The notes beneath the pieces are model-generated. The model saw only the letters and a list, made by a program, of their open reading frames with translations. It searched no databases and was not told where the DNA came from. Of a stretch of DNA of 64,000 bases, positions 1 to 9,974 are shown piece by piece (within the stretch, counting starts at the first letter, position 1; every line of letters begins with the position of its first letter). Source of the DNA: Isoetes taiwanensis (Eukaryota; Streptophyta; Lycopodiopsida; Isoetales; Isoetaceae); the NCBI GenBank assembly GCA_021234155.1, contig JAJEKV010000060.1, positions 6,596,323 to 6,660,322 on the forward strand. Direction: 5' to 3'. The translations under genes and the position numbers were made by a program.

Positions 1-3
1 GAT

Positions 4-843
4 ATGCGGGCACGGCCGGACAGGTACCATACGGAGATTGCCAGGCGTATACAAATGCGTTTGGACAAGGAGGCCCGAGATGAGGAGCGAGAGCGACTCC
101 AAAAAGAAGAAGAGGATCTTCATAGCCAGCAGAGCGGGAATCAGCAGGGGGACCAGCAAGATCACCAGCAGGTTGATCAGCAGCAGAACCCAGATGTCGA
201 CCAACAACAGCATCAAGATGTTAATCGCCAGCAGGACCTAGGTGCTGCCCAGAATGTTAACCTCCAGGCAGACCAGGTCATGCCTGACAACGTGAACCAA
301 TCGGTAGACCCACAGGGAAACCCCACTGATGGGAGCCAGCGGAAGTGGGGTAACCGGACATTGAAGAGAAAGAGTACCAAACCTGTGAAGGGTGGGGTGA
401 AATATAAGACCCAGCTGCAGAAGGATGCAATTATTGCCAAGAAGACGTCGGCTCAGAGACGGGAGCGGATCGTCCAGCGGGCAAAGCATCCCTCAACCGG
501 CGGGAAATCCATTCCGTCGCATAAGGCGACCCTTAAGCCGCGGAAGCCCCATAGATATCGACCGGGCACGGTAGCACTTCGGGAGATACGCAAGTATCAG
601 AAGTCTACCGAGCCATTGATTCGTCGGCTCCCCTTCCAGCGGCTTGTACGGGAGATCGCCCAGGAATTCAAAACCGACCTAAGGTTCCATGCTTTTGCGA
701 TCCTCGCCCTGCAGGAGGCTACCGAGGCTTACCTTATCGAACTTTTGAGTGACGCCAACCTTTGTGCCATACATGCAAAGAGGGTCACTATTATGCCCAA
801 GGACCTCCAGCTGGCACGAAGGATCCGAGGGGATTTTAGGTGA
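4..843 (+). CDS. Histone H3-like protein with long N-terminal extension, encoded by a retrotransposon
   Basis: The C-terminal 99 residues (181-279) are an almost canonical histone H3 fold, from [19 protein letters not shown] to ARRIRGDFR, with no insertion or deletion against H3 residues 37-135. By H3 numbering it keeps Y41, the plant residue K53, K56, K79 and L90. It also keeps C110, H113, R116, D123 and L126 of the H3-H3' interface. Changes include L60P, K64R, D77E, G102E and E105S. In front of the fold is a degenerate H3 tail (STGGK at 164-168), then about 160 residues not found in H3. That stretch is first charged and acidic, then glutamine/asparagine-rich (residues ~42-90), then basic. 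The frame is open to base 1, so the true start may lie further left; copy B suggests it begins MARTK. H3 binds H4 in nucleosomes; whether this protein does is inferred. Confidence 0.93.
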   Translation: MRARPDRYHTEIARRIQMRLDKEARDEERERLQKEEEDLHSQQSGNQQGDQQDHQQVDQQQNPDVDQQQHQDVNRQQDLGAAQNVNLQADQVMPDNVNQSVDPQGNPTDGSQRKWGNRTLKRKSTKPVKGGVKYKTQLQKDAIIAKKTSAQRRERIVQRAKHPSTGGKSIPSHKATLKPRKPHRYRPGTVALREIRKYQKSTEPLIRRLPFQRLVREIAQEFKTDLRFHAFAILALQEATEAYLIELLSDANLCAIHAKRVTIMPKDLQLARRIRGDFR

Positions 844-978
844 TCAAGCGACAGTTTTTTTTGTAACTTATCCATGTACTAGACCCATTTTTTTGGGATT
901 GTGAATATAAAAATAACTTTTTGAAAATGTATTATTAATTAACTAATAATTTTTTTAATAATAATTTCTTTTTGGAAA

Positions 979-1000
979 CACGTGCCGAAAAAGTATAAAA
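979..1000 (+). promoter_or_regulatory. Candidate internal promoter before ORF2: G-box plus TATA box
   Basis: A CACGTG G-box at 979-984 is followed by TATAAAA at 994-1000. The ORF2 ATG lies 80 bases after the TATA box, behind a pyrimidine-rich leader typical of plant 5' UTRs. Copy B has a TATA box in the same relative place, so ORF2 may have its own transcript. Function is inferred. Confidence 0.5.
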
Positions 1001-1079
1001 CCCTTTTTGAGCCGTTAGGGTTTCATTCCTCTTCCTTGTTTTAGCGCCTCCTTCCTCCTCCTTTGCACCTTCACTTCTC

Positions 1080-2454
1080 ATGGCTCGCCCAACCCTGCAG
1101 CAGTGGTATTTGGACGGGGAGCATTGGGACCCTGCGGTTCCCTTTGATCTTCTTCACCCCTACCTGCTCCAGCAGGTAGATCTTATCTCTAACATGCAGG
1201 CACATCCGGATTACGCCGCTTTTCTTCAGTTCTATTGTGAGGAGATTGTACCTACATGCGTGTATAACGAAGAGGATGCGCAGCTCTATCTTGACTTCCA
1301 CGACCTGCACCAGATGTTAGGGGGTGATGAGCATGCCCGCAATGTCATCAAGGGCATAAGAAGGCGAGGGACCGACCTCCCTATCGTTACAATAGATCGG
1401 GAAATTTGTTTTGAGGCCCGATTTGCACTGGCCATTATTATGGACCAGTACATAGAGGATGAGGAGATTGCTGCTGAGCATTCTTCTGTGCCTCTATTTC
1501 CTGACCCGGAAGACGACGAAGTCGTCGACGAGCAGGATTTTGTAAGGTGGAAGGAACTTGCCACTGAAGCCCCTGCCAGTCGACAGAAAGCCCTCAAGCT
1601 CGAAGGACTAAACCTTCTTCCTACCGTGCTCTTGAATAACCAAGAGTACCTGATTTTTGAGGATATCATGTGGGCTTACCGCGTTATTACTGGGATCCGC
1701 CGCAAGAAGATAGAGGTCCTCTATGACCTTGCGGAGTATTGCCAAGATGACTTCATCGACTTCACCACACCGGTTGTGAATCCCTCACCAGTGGAGAACT
1801 TATTGGCATATCAGCCCGAGGAACAAGAGCCCGTTGAGACTCTTCTGTCACTTCGCCAGTTCTTACTGAGTGCCAGAGGAGCATTTTGCGGCTCAGATGC
1901 GGCCTCCCCTCGCAGACCCACCTTTGCAAATTACCATGGGGGAGGTGGATCCCGGCGAGGAAGACATGTGGGACACCAAGGTCAGCCTTAAGGATGACAG
2001 GGAAGAAGAAGAGGAGGAGAAGATCCCCGTCAACTTGGAAAAAGAAGCGGAGACCTCCACAGACCCTCAGGTTAGGGCAATGGGCAACCATGTGGCCCGA
2101 TTCTTTCTTTCAGCCTTCCGCCAAGGAGAGGTATTATTTTTCTCCAAGAACCTAGGGCCTTCTTCTGAAGCTTCTTGGTGGGCGCTCCGGGCCATATCCA
2201 CTTCAGCAGGCCATAAGAAGATCGATTATCACGTCACCACCATTACTTTGGTCCGTAGGGATTTGGCTATAGCAGCGTTGGGGGATGTGGCGGGCTGCGC
2301 TAACATGCGCCTCCTTGTGGCGGCACCTTTGGCTACTTGCTTGCCCCCAGAGGCAGCAGCTCGAGCCGCCCTCTCTGCTAGCCCCAGCGCCACTTTGATG
2401 CGCTACCGTCCACCTCCTCAGCCAATGGACGAAGATGAGGGACCTAGCTTCTAA
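1080..2454 (+). pseudogene. Accessory ORF2 of the H3-carrying retrotransposon, one frameshift
   Basis: I do not recognise this protein. The first part (1080 to ~1868) begins MARPTLQQWYLDGEHW and is acidic, with segment EYLIFEDIMWAYR followed by DDFIDF. The frame then moves by one base near 1862-1869 into a second part (1870-2454) with an acidic stretch EEEEEEK and a block containing ARFFLSAFRQGEVLFFSKN. Together they would give about 455 residues. A clear positional counterpart lies in copy B (47160-48717), which shares EYL...DDFI and an LVRR/LVKR segment near the end, so the protein belongs to the element family. There is no signal peptide or membrane segment. The frameshift could be mutation, sequence error or programmed; only one copy shows it at this exact place. 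Confidence 0.7.
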
Positions 2455-2628
2455 ACAGTTGTATTATGCAATTTTGCATTTGAAATAGTTGTAAAATTTT
2501 CATTGGCAATTTCTTAAGCCATGGTTATCAGTTATGATATGTCATCCTTTATGATTTCTGTCTATTGTATCAATCAAATACATAATGCTACAATAATTTT
2601 CAATAAATTTCTTCCATGATGTGTCATT

Positions 2629-3141
2629 ATGTCTTCTGCAATTGTTCAATGTATATATATTTATTCCCGTCGTCTTGCAGAAGAGACCCTCGAGGAGTAC
2701 GAAGACAGGATCACTGACCTGATAAGAATGGATGATCAAGGCCCTCCCGAACAAGATTACGGCCAGAGATATGGGGAGTACCCAGAACGAGAGGGTGACC
2801 ATGAGATGGATGAACCCGAAGAGCCGGAAGAGCCTTATGATCCTGACAAGGGTATGGAAGTAGTTAATATCCTCCGAGAACGGGCCTACGACGACCTGAA
2901 ACAGACCCTTCGCCACACTTGGGACTATTGGAGTATGTCCAGGCACGAAGCTTTCGAGGATGCCAACGACCACTTATGGCAAATATTCTATGCATTAAGA
3001 AGGCTTTTTAACCTTCTTATTATTAGCCCCACATGGGACTATCAACCCGTCATCGTCCAAGCCTGGGCACGTTACAAGCTCATCAGAGCTGTACGTGAAA
3101 GTGTTCGCTATTCTATTATGTACCCCTTCGCGAACCCCTAG
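2629..3141 (+). CDS. Accessory ORF3 of copy A, unknown function
   Basis: The ORF is 170 codons. The first ~16 residues look non-coding in character (IYIYS), and a good splice-acceptor-like tract ending CGTCTTGCAG at 2680 falls right where the charged, well-formed part begins (EETLEEYEDRITDLIRM). The real coding part may therefore start at 2681 by splicing. The protein has an acidic proline/glutamate-rich middle (EPEEPEEPYDPD) and a helical, aromatic-rich C-terminal half (residues ~95-165) with several Trp residues. It lies between ORF2 and gag. No convincing separate counterpart was seen in copy B. It might be a second exon of ORF2. Confidence 0.45.
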   Translation: MSSAIVQCIYIYSRRLAEETLEEYEDRITDLIRMDDQGPPEQDYGQRYGEYPEREGDHEMDEPEEPEEPYDPDKGMEVVNILRERAYDDLKQTLRHTWDYWSMSRHEAFEDANDHLWQIFYALRRLFNLLIISPTWDYQPVIVQAWARYKLIRAVRESVRYSIMYPFANP

Positions 3142-3391
3142 GTCGGGACCTCCTCAGTTTTGTGTTGTTATGTTTCAGTGTGACTAAGGAAGTGGCCATG
3201 TATAAAAATCCACTTATGTACTATGTAACTTTAAGTTGATAACTACTCTCAGTGTGAACTTTTTCAATGTAACAGCTGTTTTATCTATTAATCAAAATCT
3301 TTTCTCTCGTCTTTTCGTATTCACTCTTTCTTCGGTGCTACCCAAATTAATCTTGTTGTGAGACTTGATGTAACTCTGCTTATATCTTGTT

Positions 3392-4720
3392 ATGCTCAAT
3401 ATAGACGGTGCACGCAACGCCGCCTGGCAGACGCCCTCGAATGCCAGTCGGTTAACCCCTGAGCAGGAACTCATGTTGATGAAGAGGCAACTAGTTGAGT
3501 TGCAGACTTATGTACTAAACGTCAACCCACCACAGCATGTCCAGGAAGATGGACCGGAGTTACCTCCGTTACCGCCAAGTCCCCCACCACAGCAGCCTTC
3601 TGTGCCTGAAACCAGTCCTGCACCCGTACCGAAGAGGCACCGTTCCAAACGTCATCGAGGTTCCTCTAGGGACAGTGCCACATCCTCCCAGTCAGCGACT
3701 TCTGAGTCCTCCGAGTCGTCTGTGTCATCAGGTGGTCATGTACATCGTCGGGACAAGGAGTACCGAAAAACAGTTGATACGGCCATAACTAGTATATGGA
3801 AGAATAGAAAACTGGCCCAGTTTGATGGGAAATTCAGGGGCGGACTGAACGCAGAATCCTGATTGGATGAAATGAAAGAGTTTGGGAAGTCCTACGGTAT
3901 GACAGAAAAAGATACAGGAAAGGTTGCCACCACAAATCTTACAGGAGCTGCCCGTATTTGGTGGAAGGGCTATGCCAGAGCCAAGCACCTGGACAGGAGC
4001 AGATGCAAGTTCAAAAAGTTTGCCAAGGCTTTTAAGTCGCATTATGTGCCTCGTGCGCACAAATGCCAACAAATCCAGACCTTTTATAGGTTAGAGAAGA
4101 AGAGTATGTCAGTTCAGGCCTACACTGATGAATTCATGTGCCTGAGGTTGTACGTACCAGGGATGAATGAAAAGAGGGCGGTGGAGGGCTACATTGAAGG
4201 GTTGGCCCCATCCATTAAACGAATGGTTAAGGCCATAGACCCGAAATCAGTTGCAGAAGCGGAGGCCAAGGCATTAAGCCTAGAGGAGGATACACCAAGG
4301 AACCACTATCCGCGCCCTGCTCCTTATTCGCAGCCGCGGCCGTCCACACCCTACAAACCCCGCTCACCAAGTCCGGGGCCCTCTCAGCAGAACTCGTATG
4401 GTCGCCAAGAAAAGAAAGTCACCTTCAGCACGCCCGACAAACAGAACAATGTTGGTAAGGAAGTTCGGAACCTCTTACAGTCTAATCCTAAAGAGGCCCG
4501 GGAACAGCTCCGCCGAGATAAGGCGTGCTACAGGTGTATGCGGCCAGGGCACTTCATGCAGAATTGTCTTTATGTCACGCAGACTGCCCAGCTGGCTATG
4601 GCCGATCTCGATTGGGACGATCTGGAGTCTACATTACCTGACGAAGAGGACGCCCCCGAGTATATTCACGGTGCGTCTCATATCCTTGCAGCCATTGAAA
4701 CCAGGGATAGGTTCTATACG
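3392..4720 (+). pseudogene. gag: gag polyprotein, internal TGA stop
   Basis: A Ty3/Gypsy Gag with a proline/serine-rich N-terminal part, then the retrotransposon gag domain (around ...TNLTGAARIWWKGYARAKH... to PSIKRMVKAID), then a CCHC zinc knuckle CYRCMRPGHFMQNC that would bind element RNA. Gag forms the virus-like particle in which reverse transcription occurs. An in-frame TGA at 3860-3862 replaces the TGG (Trp) found at the same place in copy B, cutting the ORF in two. The start at 3392 is the first ATG of the frame; copy B's gag also starts with Met-Leu. The downstream frame is cut by a 427-bp insertion at 4721. Confidence 0.9.
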
Positions 4721-5147
4721 TATGAAATTATTTTTCAGGGCGTATAAAAGTCCAAAATACGATTTTTGGAAAAATACGTATTTTCGTATTTTTTATACTC
4801 GCCGACCCGAAAAAAAATATAGAGCGAAAACCTGTTTTTAAACTACGCCAAAACTTTTTTAGCGGTTTAAACGCATAAAAATTCAAAATTCAAAAAATTT
4901 AGTTTAAACCTGAAGGTTTCGCTTACGTGGAAAAAAAAAAAAAAAAAAAAAAAAGGAAAACTGAAGGTTTCGGCTACGCACGCGAAAAAGTTTCTTCTGT
5001 GAAATTTTTTTGGACGTATTTTTGACGATTAAGCGTCAAATTTGTGCCGTATCAAGCGAAAAAAAAATGCATTATTACGTATAAAACGATATCTGATATT
5101 GAACCTATCCCCGATTGAAACCGGCAATCTTTGAAAGTCGATATACG
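4721..5147. mobile_element. 427-bp AT-rich insertion between gag and protease with 6-bp target duplication
   Basis: TATACG occurs at 4715-4720 and again at 5142-5147, exactly where gag-pol homology with copy B stops and resumes. The insert is AT-rich, has a run of 22 A's near 4930-4951 and a twice-used phrase (CTGAAGGTTTCG...TACG at ~4910 and ~4963). It contains no ORF. I see no convincing terminal inverted repeat, so the class (SINE, MITE or other) is unresolved. It inactivates the Gag-Pol fusion. Confidence 0.6.
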
Positions 5148-6510
5148 TTATTTCCACCATAGGCCAAGTAGACAGTAAGCCTTTCATAATATTGATGGAT
5201 ACCGGTAGTACCCATAATTTTGCTTCTCCTAGAATGGCTCAGGTATTGCAGCTCGAAACGTTGAGATCCCGACCAAAGCCAGTCACTCTAGCCAGTGGTA
5301 GGATCAGACACACTCATGGCCGCCGCATAAACCTTAAGATGCAGTTGCCAGGTGCACCAGTTGCCTTGGGTGCCGAGCTAATGGACATTGGCAAATATGA
5401 TCTTATTGTTGGTATGGAATTTTTGGCATCCGCAAAGGCCAATATAGATTGCGAGAAACGGGAGGTTACCTTCAACGCCGCCAATGGCACCCGCGTGACT
5501 ATAAAAGGTGATCCTTCCCACCCTATTATGCAGTCTATGTCAATCAAGCAGTTAGAAAAAGCTAAATGCAAGGGTAAGCTCCTCTGCGTCATTAGACTTG
5601 CCTCCATTGAGTCGGATGCTAAGCAAAAGCAGGTAATCGATACCTTGCCAAAGGGGATCGCTAGTCTTCTTCGAGAGTTCAGCGATCTTTTCCCAGATGA
5701 GATTCAGAAACTTCCTCCTTTTAGAGGGGTGGAATGTGAGATAGCTCTTGAACCGGGTACAAAGCCTACCAGCAAGGCCCCGTACCGCATGAGTCCCCCA
5801 GAGTTGGCAGAGCTTAAGAAGCAACTTCAGGAGTTACTAAACCCAGGTTTCATTCGGCCTAGTGTTTCGCCTTTTGGCGCTCCTATCCTTTTTGTTAAGA
5901 AAAAGGACGGCTCCTTGAGGATGTGTATTGATTATAGGCAGCTCAATAAGCATACTATCAAGAATCGCTATGCTTTGCCTAGGGCAGATGATCTAATGGA
6001 CCAATTGCAAGGAGCCAAATATTTCTCAAAGATTGATTTACGCTTCGGATACCATCAGATAAGGATAAAGGAGGGGGATATCCATAAATCTGCTTTTCGC
6101 ACTAGATATGGGCATTGTGAGTTTACCGTTATGCCTTTTGGGTTAACCAATGCTCCTGCCACTTTCATGCGGTTGATGAATGACGTCTTCCGCCAATACT
6201 TGGATGATTTTGTTGTTATTTTCTTTGACGACATTCTCATCTATAGCAAAACTTTGGAAGAGCATGAGCAACATCTTCGGTTGGCCCTACAAAAGTTAAG
6301 ACGCCACCAACTCTTTGCCAAGTTCTCTAAGTGCAAGTTTGCCACTCCCAAGGTGGATTATTTGGGGCATATCATTTCAGCAGACGGAATTGCTACAGAT
6401 CTAGCAAAGATAGTAGCAGTAAGGGATTGGCCTATTCCGGGTAATGTTTCCGAGGTTCGAAGTTTCTTGGGACTAGCAGGATATTATCGGAATTTGTTAA
6501 GGATTTTGCA
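5148..6510 (+). pseudogene. pol: pol part 1: aspartic protease and reverse transcriptase
   Basis: The retropepsin active site [15 protein letters not shown] is at the start, followed about 200 residues later by the Ty3/Gypsy reverse transcriptase. RT motifs are visible in order: [33 protein letters not shown] (normally LRSGYHQ), [12 protein letters not shown], and the catalytic FFDDILIYS, then [10 protein letters not shown]. The protease cleaves Gag-Pol; RT copies element RNA to DNA. After YYRNLLR a one-base frameshift near 6500 ends the frame at 6556 and moves RNase H to another frame. The serine-to-phenylalanine change in the LRSGYHQ motif is unusual. Confidence 0.92.
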
Positions 6511-7083
6511 ACAATTGCCGCACCGCTTACTGATCTCACCAAGCACGAGAAAGTGAAGGATTGGATGGAACATTGGAAAGCAAAAGTCCAGGTAGGTTTT
6601 CCGAAGCTTAAGGATGCTTTAACATTGGCACCAGTCCTCACATTGCCTGATCCTAAAAAGGACAAGCTAGTGGCAACAGATGCTAGTAAGATTGCTACCG
6701 GTGGGGTCCTAATGCAGGAGGGAAGAGTTATTGCATATGATTCAAAGAAAATGAACGACACCGAACAGCGATACCCTACCCATGATCAGGAGTTGTTAGC
6801 AGTTGTCCGCGCTCTGCGTATTTGGAGACACTACCTTCTTGGTAGAAGATTTCAGTTGGATACGGATCATCAGAGTCTCCGTTATTTATCCACCCAGCCA
6901 AATCTCAACCTCCGTCAGAGAAGATGGATGGAATTTTTGGAAGAATATGATTTCGAGATTATGTATAAACCTGGGAAGCACAATGTGGTTGCGGATGCGT
7001 TGTCACGCCATCCCTTGGTAACCCGGACCCATTGTAATGCAATTTTCACACTCACTAGTGAGTTTGGGAAACAAATAGAGCGG
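6500..7083 (+). pseudogene. pol: pol part 2: RT connection and RNase H
   Basis: Continues pol after the frameshift near 6500 (…[15 protein letters not shown]…). RNase H motifs are clear: LVATDASKIATGG (first Asp), THDQELLAVVRALRIW (Glu) and LDTDHQSLRYL (Asp), ending with the connector WMEFLEEYDFEI and DALSRHPL. RNase H degrades the RNA strand of the RNA/DNA hybrid. The frame closes at 7098, but comparison with copy B puts the shift to the integrase frame at about 7083. Confidence 0.9.
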
Positions 7084-8157
7084 CCCCGAGTTCTGTGATG
7101 TTTGGGATAGTTTGAATAAGGAAGCCCGTACAGATAAAGAGCGGGAAGCTTACCGTTCCTATAAGAAAGAGGGCAACTTGCTATATTACAAGGATAAGTT
7201 GTGTGTACCTAGGACTTCAGGAGTACGAAAGCTGATTCTCCATGACACACAAAACAGCCCTATAGCTGGACATGCAGGTTTTATGAAAACCTACTTTAAA
7301 ATCCGCTCCAGTTATTTTTGGCCTTCGATGAAGAAGGATATTGCTAGGTACATTAGGCAGTGTCAAGTGTGTCAACAAACCAAGGCTGAGCAATTAAGAG
7401 TTCCAGGAGAATTGCAACCTCTGGATGTCCCCAACGCTAAGTGGGAAGTGATAACCATGGATTTCATTGTGGGCCTTCCACGTACTCTTCGTGGGTATGA
7501 TGCCTTGATGGTAGTGGTCGACAAATTGTCGAAAATGGCTCATTTCTTGCCATGTCGTACAACCGACACCGCCTTCGACACTGCCCTGCTTTTTGCAAAG
7601 GAGATTTTCAGGTTGCACGGAATGCCAAGAGTTATTGTATCCGATAGGGATCCCAAATTTGTAAGTGCATTTTGGAAGGATTTCTTCGCCACCATCCAGA
7701 CCAAGCTTGCTATGAGTACAGCATATCATCCTCAGACGGATGGTCAGACCGAACGTACCAATATCGTATTATCGAAGATATGCTACGAAGTTATGTGTGG
7801 AGTAAGCAGTCACAATGGGCTGACTATATTTATCTGGTAGAGTTTGCCTATAACAGCATGAAACAGGAGTCTTCCAGAATGTCTCCCTTTATGATAAATT
7901 ATGGTTATCAATGTCTTACTCCTGACACATGGCACAACCCTGTTTCTAAAGTGGAGGTTTCTCAGCAACTCCTCTTGGAAATGCAAGCTTTGGTTGAAGA
8001 AGTTCGTGGTTACTTACTAGCTGCACGCAGTCGTCAGAAGAGTGTAGCGGATAAACACAGAACCCCACGAATCTTCCAGGTGGGCGAATCAGTTTGGCTT
8101 AAGATCAAAGTAAAGCAAGCCAAGCTTAAAATTGGTAACTGCAAGAAGTTGGCACCC
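7084..8157 (+). pseudogene. pol: pol part 3: integrase with HHCC zinc finger and DDE core
   Basis: The HHCC zinc finger (LHDTQNSPIAGHAGF…CQVCQQ) precedes the catalytic core: ITMDFIVGLPRT (Asp), VIVSDRDPKFVS (Asp) and AYHPQTDGQTERTN (Glu). A small frameshift near 7765 moves the rest (EDMLRSYVWSKQSQW… to [13 protein letters not shown]) to another frame, ending at the recombination joint near 8157. Integrase inserts the cDNA into the genome. The sequence up to here is clearly diverged from copy B at synonymous positions, unlike what follows. Confidence 0.92.
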
Positions 8158-9130
8158 CTATGGATACAGCGAAGCTCTTCACCAAAGAGATCTTTAGGCT
8201 TCATGGCATGCCAAGGGAGATCATTTCCGACAGGGATCCGAAGTTCATGAGCGCCGTTTGACAAGACCTCTTTGCGACAATTCAGACGAAGCTATCCATG
8301 AGCACGGCGTATCATCCTCAGACGGATGGCCAAATGGAACGGACCAACAGGATTTTGGAGGACATGCTACGAAACTATGTCTGGAATAAGCAAGGTATGT
8401 GGGAAGAATTTATTCACTTGGTGGAGTTTGCATACAATAGCACCAAGCAGGAATCATCCCAAATGTCACCGTTTAACGGCTATCAATGCCTAACCCCAGA
8501 CACTTGGCACAATCCCGTGTCAAAAGTAGAAGTTTCGCAGCACATGTTGGCCGATATGCAGCAGCTGGTGGAAGAAGTTCGGGGGTATCTCCTAGCAGCA
8601 AGGAGCCGACAGAAGAGCATCGCCGCAAGCATCGAACAGTCAGGGACTTCGAAGTTGGCGACAATGTGTGGCTCAAGATCAAGGTGAAGCAGGCGAAGCT
8701 CCACATCGGAAATTGTAAGAAGCTTGCTCCAAGGTGGGTTGGACCTTTCAGAATAGTCAAGAGAGTAGGTAATCAATCCTACAAGTTAGACTTGCCAGCA
8801 CACCTAAAGATTCATAAGGTCTTCCACGTGAGTTTGTTGAAGAAGCACACTCCAAATCTAGACGAAGTCCTGGACACCCCAACGTTGTTGGAAATGACGG
8901 AGGAGCAGCTAGAAATAGTTCCAGAACTGATTCTTGATAAAGCCTTCAAGAAAACAAGGAGATCAGAGTTTCTCCAATATTTGGTCAAGTGGAAGCACTT
9001 GCCGGTGGAAGACGCGACGTGGGTACTCAAGAAGGATCTATTAAAGCAGTACCCATAGTTTATGGAGCAATGGGACGGCAAGGTCATCTCCGAAGAAATC
9101 GGCTCAGGCATGTCGATTTGTGTAGATTAA
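8158..9130 (+). pseudogene. pol: Second partial integrase core, integrase C-terminus and chromodomain (copy B type)
   Basis: After the joint CTATGGATACAG the sequence restarts inside the integrase core ([16 protein letters not shown] equivalent), repeating the segment already present at ~7590-8157 but now almost identical to copy B (52711 onward). It carries the second Asp, the Glu motif AYHPQTDGQMERTN, the C-terminal domain (WLKIKVKQAKL) and the chromodomain (FLQYLVKWKHLPVEDATW). Damage relative to copy B: a 9-base in-frame deletion near 8474, a one-base deletion near 8624, and a TAG stop at 9056-9058 where copy B has CAG; the remaining frame would run to about 9130. The chromodomain keeps the core Trp but lacks the first aromatic cage residue, as in type-II chromodomains. 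Confidence 0.85.
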
Positions 9131-9286
9131 TTCTATGTGTAATTTAGATTAATCTACGCATGTAACTTGCTAGGTATGGGTTGCATGCGTTGTTACCGAT
9201 GATGAGACCGCTACGGTGATCTCTAGGGCGTGGTGTAATGCCAATGTAGGCATGACCGCGTTTCCGCTTGGATGAGTGGAAGGAAA

Positions 9287-9313
9287 GTCTACTTCTGTCT
9301 CACGGAAGTAGAC
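9287..9313 (+). other. Conserved stem-loop 1 in the 3' untranslated region of copy A
   Basis: GTCTACTTC pairs with GAAGTAGAC around a short loop. At the matching place in copy B (~53857-53884) the arms are AGTCTACT and AGTAGACT: the sequence differs but pairing is kept. A role in element RNA is inferred. Confidence 0.4.
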
Positions 9314-9388
9314 GACCTCGAGAGAAAGGAGGTCATTAAGGAATGCATTGATAGGAAAGGCACCTTTAGCCCCATATATGCTTTGATA

Positions 9389-9434
9389 GGAGGAATCTAT
9401 CCTTCACGCCCCCCACGCGGGAAGGATATCCTCC
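9389..9434 (+). other. Conserved stem-loop 2 in the 3' untranslated region of copy A
   Basis: GGAGGAATCTATCCTTC can pair with GAAGGATATCCTCC across a C-rich loop. The hairpin is almost identical in copy B (53961-54005). It lies between the end of pol and the polypurine tract, where packaging or RNA stability signals may sit; that role is inferred. Confidence 0.45.
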
Positions 9435-9963
9435 ACGCTGGGCAACTAGAGGTGTAGGCATGAGCGGCATATAGGCATGATAGGACGCTGTCTCCTCGGC
9501 CATTATGGAAGACTCATCCTCTTCCTACGCCGGGAGATTAGCCATGCATCCATGTAGATAGGTGGGGTGGTCACCATATAACCAAAATTTTATTAATAAT
9601 TAAATGGTACTAACGTAGTGTCGACCTGCAGCCAATAGAGCGCTCCGGAGGGGAAGGAGGTCGAGCTACGAAGACTTGCAACACAAATTTTTGTTGGAAT
9701 GTGTTGCAAGGAATGAAGAGTACCACGAACGCTAATTTAAAATTTTGATAAACTAAATTGTCGTGATAAGTGAATTATTGAGTAACTTGTTTTAATGATG
9801 TTATGAATTGATAAGTTATTCCATAATATAATGGCGTAATAATGTTCTAAAAATATTACCTTAGGGTAATGTGTAAGTATTATAATAGTATATCGTATGT
9901 ATTAGGTTGACTGCAGGTTAGGAAGATCCCAAGGTGGGGAGACCCACGATGCTGCGGACAGCA

Positions 9964-9974
9964 TCTGGGGAGAA
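9964..9974 (+). other. Polypurine tract (PPT) of copy A
   Basis: The purine run TGGGGAGAA directly precedes the TGTGACATTCC start of the 3' LTR. The same GGGGAGAA precedes the copy B 3' LTR. The PPT primes plus-strand DNA synthesis. Confidence 0.75.

Larger units (their letters stand above)
9131..9961 (+). other. Long non-coding 3' region of copy A
   Basis: About 0.85 kb between the end of the chromodomain frame and the polypurine tract, collinear with 53690-54550 in copy B. It is GC-rich to ~9560 with the two stem-loops listed separately, then AT-rich. No convincing ORF is present. Confidence 0.7.

Noticed and set aside
8486-9058. A separate chromodomain gene
   Set aside because: It is the 3' end of pol, moved into another frame by a one-base deletion near 8624; copy B shows it continuous with integrase.
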